In this document: positions 22,183 through 24,529 of the stretch, one piece after another
Position numbering within the stretch: position 1 is the first letter of the stretch
Layout of the letters: the number at the start of each line of letters is the position of its first letter
Origin: Dehalococcoidia bacterium
GTDB lineage: Bacteria > Chloroflexota > Dehalococcoidia > Dehalococcoidales > UBA1222
DNA: 24,529 bases
NCBI GenBank assembly: GCA_009779655.1
Contig: WRDV01000005.1
Coordinates: 1 to 24,529, forward strand
Direction of reading: 5' to 3'
Translations under genes and position numbers: made by a program
Notes under the pieces: model-generated
Seen by the model: the letters and a program-made list of their open reading frames with translations, nothing else
Told to the model about the DNA's origin: nothing
Databases searched by the model: none

Positions 22183-23394
22183 ATGTCTATTATCGTACAA
22201 AAATATGGCGGCACATCTGTAGGTAACGCGGATAGGATCCGCAATGTGGCACGGCGCGTGATTGCTGCTAAACAGGCTGGCAACGACGTAGTCGTGGTGG
22301 TTTCTGCTATGGGTGATACGACTGATGATCTTATCAAGCTGGCTTATCAGATAACAGATAAGCCAAATGCGCGAGAGGCGGATGTGCTGCTTTCTACAGG
22401 GGAGATGGTATCCAGCACGCTTTTGGCCATGGCGCTTGAGAATATGGATTGTAAAGCCATCAGCCTTTCTGGAACGCAGGCTGGTATTCAGACAGACTCT
22501 AACCACGGCCGCGCGCGCATTCTTAGCATCAACCCCGGTCGTATTGTGCATGAAATAAAAGAGGGAAACATTGTTATTGTAGCCGGTTTCCAGGGCATTA
22601 CCAAGAGTGATGATATCACAACGCTGGGACGCGGCGGGTCTGATACTACAGCAGTGGCGTTAGCCGCAAGCTTGGGAGCTAGTGTATGTGAACGTTACAC
22701 TGACGTAGAGGGTATTTTTACTGCCGATCCGCGCGTTGTGCCGGAAGCTGCTAAGCTGAAAGAAATCAGCTATGACGAAATGTTAGAGCTGGCCACATAT
22801 GGCAGCAAGGTAATGCACCCGCGCGCTGTTGAAATGGGGCAAATTTATAGTGTTCCGATACTGGTGGCTTCCAGTTTCAACGATCGCCCCGGGACGCTTA
22901 TTCATGGAGGACTTATGGAGATACGAAACAAGGTTACAGCTATTACACAGGATATGGATGTGGCTAAGATTACAATTGTTGGGGTGCCGGATATGCCCGG
23001 TATTGCTGCTTCCATATTTGCGCCGCTATCCAAAGCGGGTGTCAGCGTGGATACCATCGTACAAAACGCCAGCATAAAAAACATTACGGATCTTACCTTT
23101 ACTGTGACAAAAGGCGATGTCGAGAAAGCTTTACAGATTGTAAAACCGATCGCCGAAAACGTTGGTGCTTGTGAGTGTGTGGCTGATACTAAATTGGCCA
23201 AGGTAAGCATCATAGGCAGCGGTATGCAGAATACGCCCGGTTATGCGTCTACTATGTTTAGTACGCTGTTTGCCGCAGGCATTAATATTCAACTAATTAC
23301 TACCTCTGAAATACGGATAACAGTTATTATTGCCGATGACAGAGCTAATGAGGCTAGTAGGGCGCTGCATAAAGTTTTTGAGCTGGAAAAATAG
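22183..23394 (+). CDS. lysC: Aspartokinase
   Basis: The product has 403 residues, the monofunctional length. It phosphorylates Asp, the first step to Lys, Thr, Met and diaminopimelate. The kinase domain has QKYGGTSVGNADRI (KYGGTS 7-12), LSTGEMVSSTLLA, GFQGITKSDDITTLGRGGSDTTAVALA, ERYTDVEGIFTADPR and the SYDEMLELATYGSKVMHPRAVE block. Two C-terminal ACT domains (about 265-335 and 345-403) have VPDMPGIAASIF and SGMQNTPGYASTMF and should bind feedback amino acids. The start ATG has a poor GAAAG ribosome site. It lies downstream of apgM and a zinc-ribbon gene. As in other bacteria, an internal start could yield a separate small subunit, but this is not shown here. Confidence 0.95.
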   Translation: MSIIVQKYGGTSVGNADRIRNVARRVIAAKQAGNDVVVVVSAMGDTTDDLIKLAYQITDKPNAREADVLLSTGEMVSSTLLAMALENMDCKAISLSGTQAGIQTDSNHGRARILSINPGRIVHEIKEGNIVIVAGFQGITKSDDITTLGRGGSDTTAVALAASLGASVCERYTDVEGIFTADPRVVPEAAKLKEISYDEMLELATYGSKVMHPRAVEMGQIYSVPILVASSFNDRPGTLIHGGLMEIRNKVTAITQDMDVAKITIVGVPDMPGIAASIFAPLSKAGVSVDTIVQNASIKNITDLTFTVTKGDVEKALQIVKPIAENVGACECVADTKLAKVSIIGSGMQNTPGYASTMFSTLFAAGINIQLITTSEIRITVIIADDRANEASRALHKVFELEK

Positions 23395-23465
23395 CTGCGG
23401 GCGTGTATCTTTCCGGAAGATTCATAAAATAAACGCTTGAAAGTAGTACTCAGGCGCACAGCAAC

Positions 23466-23494
23466 AAAAAAGGCGGGAACAAAAAGCTCCCGCC
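23466..23494 (-). terminator. Intrinsic terminator of the NifU-like gene
   Basis: Stem GGCGGGA/TCCCGCC (23472-23478 with 23488-23494), 9-nt loop, then six T on the minus strand (A run 23466-23471). It lies 28 nt past the NifU-like stop. The mirrored strand lacks a T run, so it acts mainly on the minus strand. Confidence 0.85.
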
Positions 23495-23521
23495 CAACTT
23501 CTCTCAATAGACTAAAATGAC

Positions 23522-23749
23522 TTAGGCGGAGATGACTTGTTTGACCTCCGGGATTTCCTGTTTGAGGATACGTTCAATACCATTCTTGAGAGTCATCATA
23601 GACATCGGGCAGCCTGCGCAATGTCCTACTAGTTTTACCTTGACCACTCCGGCGTTTACATCAACTAATTCCACATTGCCTCCATCGGCAACCAGAGCAG
23701 GGCGAACTTTGTTAAGGGAGGATTCTATTCTTTCCTTTAAGTCATCCAT
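23522..23749 (-). CDS. NifU C-terminal-domain Fe-S scaffold protein
   Basis: The product has 75 residues from the ATG at 23749. This start was chosen over one 51 nt upstream because AAGGAG lies five bases before it and MDDLKERIESSL is the usual opening. The protein is a stand-alone NifU C-terminal (Nfu-type) domain, which holds or transfers an Fe-S cluster. The core IESSLNKVRPALVADGGNVELVDV and the CxxC Cys44/Cys47 (GHCAGCPMSMMTLKNGIE) are conserved. It stands alone with its own promoter and terminator. The window's Fe-S proteins such as NfnAB are possible clients, but that is only inference. Confidence 0.92.
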   Translation of the reverse strand: MDDLKERIESSLNKVRPALVADGGNVELVDVNAGVVKVKLVGHCAGCPMSMMTLKNGIERILKQEIPEVKQVISA

Positions 23750-23790
23750 ATAAACTCCTTTCGAGATAGTTCCTGTCTTTATGTTGTGGC

Positions 23791-23819
23791 AGGTTATCAC
23801 AGCCTCTCGCTACTGTCAA
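23791..23819 (-). promoter_or_regulatory. Predicted promoter of the NifU-like gene
   Basis: On the minus strand: consensus TTGACA (23819-23814), a 17-nt spacer, and a weak -10 TAACCT (23796-23791). Confidence 0.5.
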
Positions 23820-24037
23820 TTTGGAAACTGACGACAGAGGGCTATAAGAAAGGCCACAATAGCAAGCACAGCACTTACGAAAAGCTAGGATACCGCCCAA
23901 GTCCAAGACCGATTCTTCGAGAAATCGATGACAGGATGGCGAGGAAAACCCTAAGCGAGACAGGCTCTAGAGTTCTGCATAGACCTTTGTCTGAAAGTAG
24001 ATAAGCTAATCAGAAACGATCAGAGAAGTTCCTCTTT
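23820..24037. other. Region with no recognised gene
   Basis: About 220 nt between the NifU promoter and the IS5 remnant. A plus-strand frame is open to TAA at 24002-24004 and reads a basic peptide (KLTTEGYKKGHNSKHS, then LGYRPSPRPILREIDD) that I cannot place. Given the degraded element next door, this may be eroded mobile or pseudogene DNA. Confidence 0.4.
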
Positions 24038-24289
24038 ATGTACTTTATGCTTGGTACACGAAATGGAGCAGCTTTGTGCATGATAAAACTGGTACCCAAA
24101 ATAGCAAGCAGCCCAAACAACAAATATTTAAACAGAGTCTTATACAGATTACGCCATTTGGTTGAAAATGCATTCCTTATGCCCAAACGTTGGAGGGGTA
24201 TTGCTACACGCTATGCCAAGAACACTACTTCGTTTCTCGTCGCAGTCCATATCAGATGCATTGCTATCTGGGCTAAGATCTTATCATGA
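24038..24289 (+). pseudogene. C-terminal remnant of an IS5-family transposase
   Basis: The frame ends with YRLRHLVENAFL, then KRWRGIATRYAKNTTSFL and IRCIAIWAKIL, a close match to the C-terminal signature of one large IS5 subgroup (LYKLRHLVENAFLHLKRWRGIATRYAK, from memory). The recognisable part starts near 24125. The conserved Glu of HLVEN is the third residue of the DDE triad. The upstream catalytic parts (two Asp) and the N-terminus are missing, with an in-frame stop at 24002-24004, so it is a 5'-truncated, decayed copy. The right inverted repeat of the same element follows the stop by one base. Confidence 0.8.
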
Positions 24290-24290
24290 A

Positions 24291-24303
24291 CTCATGTAGA
24301 CAC
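24291..24303 (+). repeat. Right terminal inverted repeat of the truncated element
   Basis: CTCATGTAGACAC; reverse complement GTGTCTACATGAG matches GTGTGGACAAGAG (24416-24428) at 10 of 13 bases. Both outer ends are flanked by TA. Confidence 0.5.
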
Positions 24304-24415
24304 TAGCTAGGGGAGTAAAGTGGGCTTGCCGATACTCCTTTTCAAATATATTTGGTGATTTGTAACAAAGTGTCCAGAAAACCTTGACAAGCCCAATATT
24401 GTATACTACTAGATA
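24304..24415. other. 112-nt spacer between two IS ends, rich in inverted repeats
   Basis: Holds an 8-bp inverted repeat TGGGCTTG (24321-24328) with CAAGCCCA (24388-24395) that brackets a 12-bp palindrome CAAATATATTTG (24343-24354). AGTGTC (24369-24374) mirrors GACACT (24299-24304) in the adjacent IS end, interleaved with the first repeat. A TTGACA lies at 24384-24389. No coding sequence. Confidence 0.45.
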
Positions 24416-24529
24416 GTGTGGACAAGAGATATAGATAGAAATAACACTATACTCTGTAACATAACAGATTGTAGGAGTTAGAAATATGGAGTGTGCACAA
24501 CACCGGCATGATATTTCCGACAAAGCCTG
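24416..24529 (+). mobile_element. Left end of a second IS5-family element (continues beyond the window)
   Basis: Starts with a terminal repeat GTGTGGACAAGAG preceded by TA, followed by about 55 nt of leader and a transposase start at 24486. Only the first 114 nt are in the window. Confidence 0.55.
24486..24529 (+). CDS. N-terminus of an IS5-family transposase (3' end outside window)
   Basis: Fourteen codons are visible: MECAQHRHDISDKA, with the next codon starting TG. The RHDISD-x-(A/Q)W start is typical of one IS5 subgroup, the same subgroup as the truncated copy just upstream. AGGAG at 24473-24477 lies eight bases before the ATG. Whether the gene is intact cannot be seen. Confidence 0.65.
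   Translation, partial: MECAQHRHDISDKA

Larger units (their letters stand above)
24038..24303 (+). mobile_element. Truncated IS5-family element (right end)
   Basis: Contains the transposase C-terminus (24038-24289) and a right terminal repeat CTCATGTAGACAC at 24291-24303, flanked by TA. Its reverse complement matches the left end of the next element at 24416-24428. Confidence 0.6.

Noticed and set aside
23786..24004. 72-codon plus-strand ORF overlapping the NifU promoter
   Set aside because: It overlaps the NifU-like gene's promoter region, has no ribosome site and no recognisable motif; reported only as unassigned sequence.
24414..24424. TGTGGACAA as a DnaA box
   Set aside because: It is one base from the consensus but lies exactly in the terminal repeat of the IS5-like element.
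1..24529. CRISPR arrays, prophage or defence islands
   Set aside because: No regularly spaced repeats, cas-like proteins, phage structural genes or restriction/toxin genes were seen; apart from the IS5 DNA the content is housekeeping.

Overview
The window looks like a compact, mid-GC bacterial chromosome segment, most likely from the Dehalococcoidia (Chloroflexota) or a close relative. This rests on content and neighbourhood only: a dnaA/gyrB/relA/hisS neighbourhood, an archaeal-type phosphoglycerate-mutase-like gene next to aspartokinase, an NfnAB-type flavoprotein pair, a type 2 PyrF and a DUF951 protein. No 16S rRNA or other decisive marker is present.

Layout. 1-628 is the 3' end of a cell-surface beta-repeat protein with a Thr/Pro stalk and a C-terminal membrane anchor. 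635-2009 is a small helical protein followed by a YchF-type GTPase. 2119-4366 (minus) is an overlapping nfnB/nfnA pair. 4533-5499 is remA-gmk, and 5559-5969 is a small SWIM zinc-finger gene behind a short leader ORF and a terminator-like hairpin. folC (minus, to 7303) converges on it and is divergent from gyrB (7603-9546). obgE-nadD (minus, 9657-11523) is divergent from hisS-rnhA (11818-13595), which converges on fmt (minus). fmt is divergent from dnaA (14894-16222), and relA follows. pyrF and DUF951 (minus) converge on relA. mazG converges on a tRNA-Pro(CGG). Then come apgM, a small zinc-ribbon gene and lysC on the plus strand, and a NifU-like Fe-S scaffold gene on the minus strand with a clear terminator. 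From about 24.0 kb the sequence becomes mobile-element DNA: the degraded 3' end of an IS5-family transposase, then the left end and first codons of a second, related element that runs off the window.

Most genes are housekeeping: replication (dnaA, gyrB, rnhA), translation (hisS, fmt, tRNA-Pro, obgE, ychF), nucleotide and cofactor supply (gmk, pyrF, nadD, folC, mazG), stringent response (relA), electron transfer (nfnAB) and Asp-family amino acids (lysC with a possible homoserine kinase). Many genes are divergent pairs with readable sigma-70-like promoters, or convergent pairs that abut or overlap at the stop codons.

I did not find an obvious new multi-gene system. The most interesting signals are changed key residues in three universal nucleotide-binding proteins (DnaA box-reading motif, YchF P-loop, ObgE G3), a leader ORF plus terminator before the SWIM gene, the apgM-lysC pairing, structured elements upstream of dnaA, gyrB and pyrF, and the IS5 junction at the right edge.
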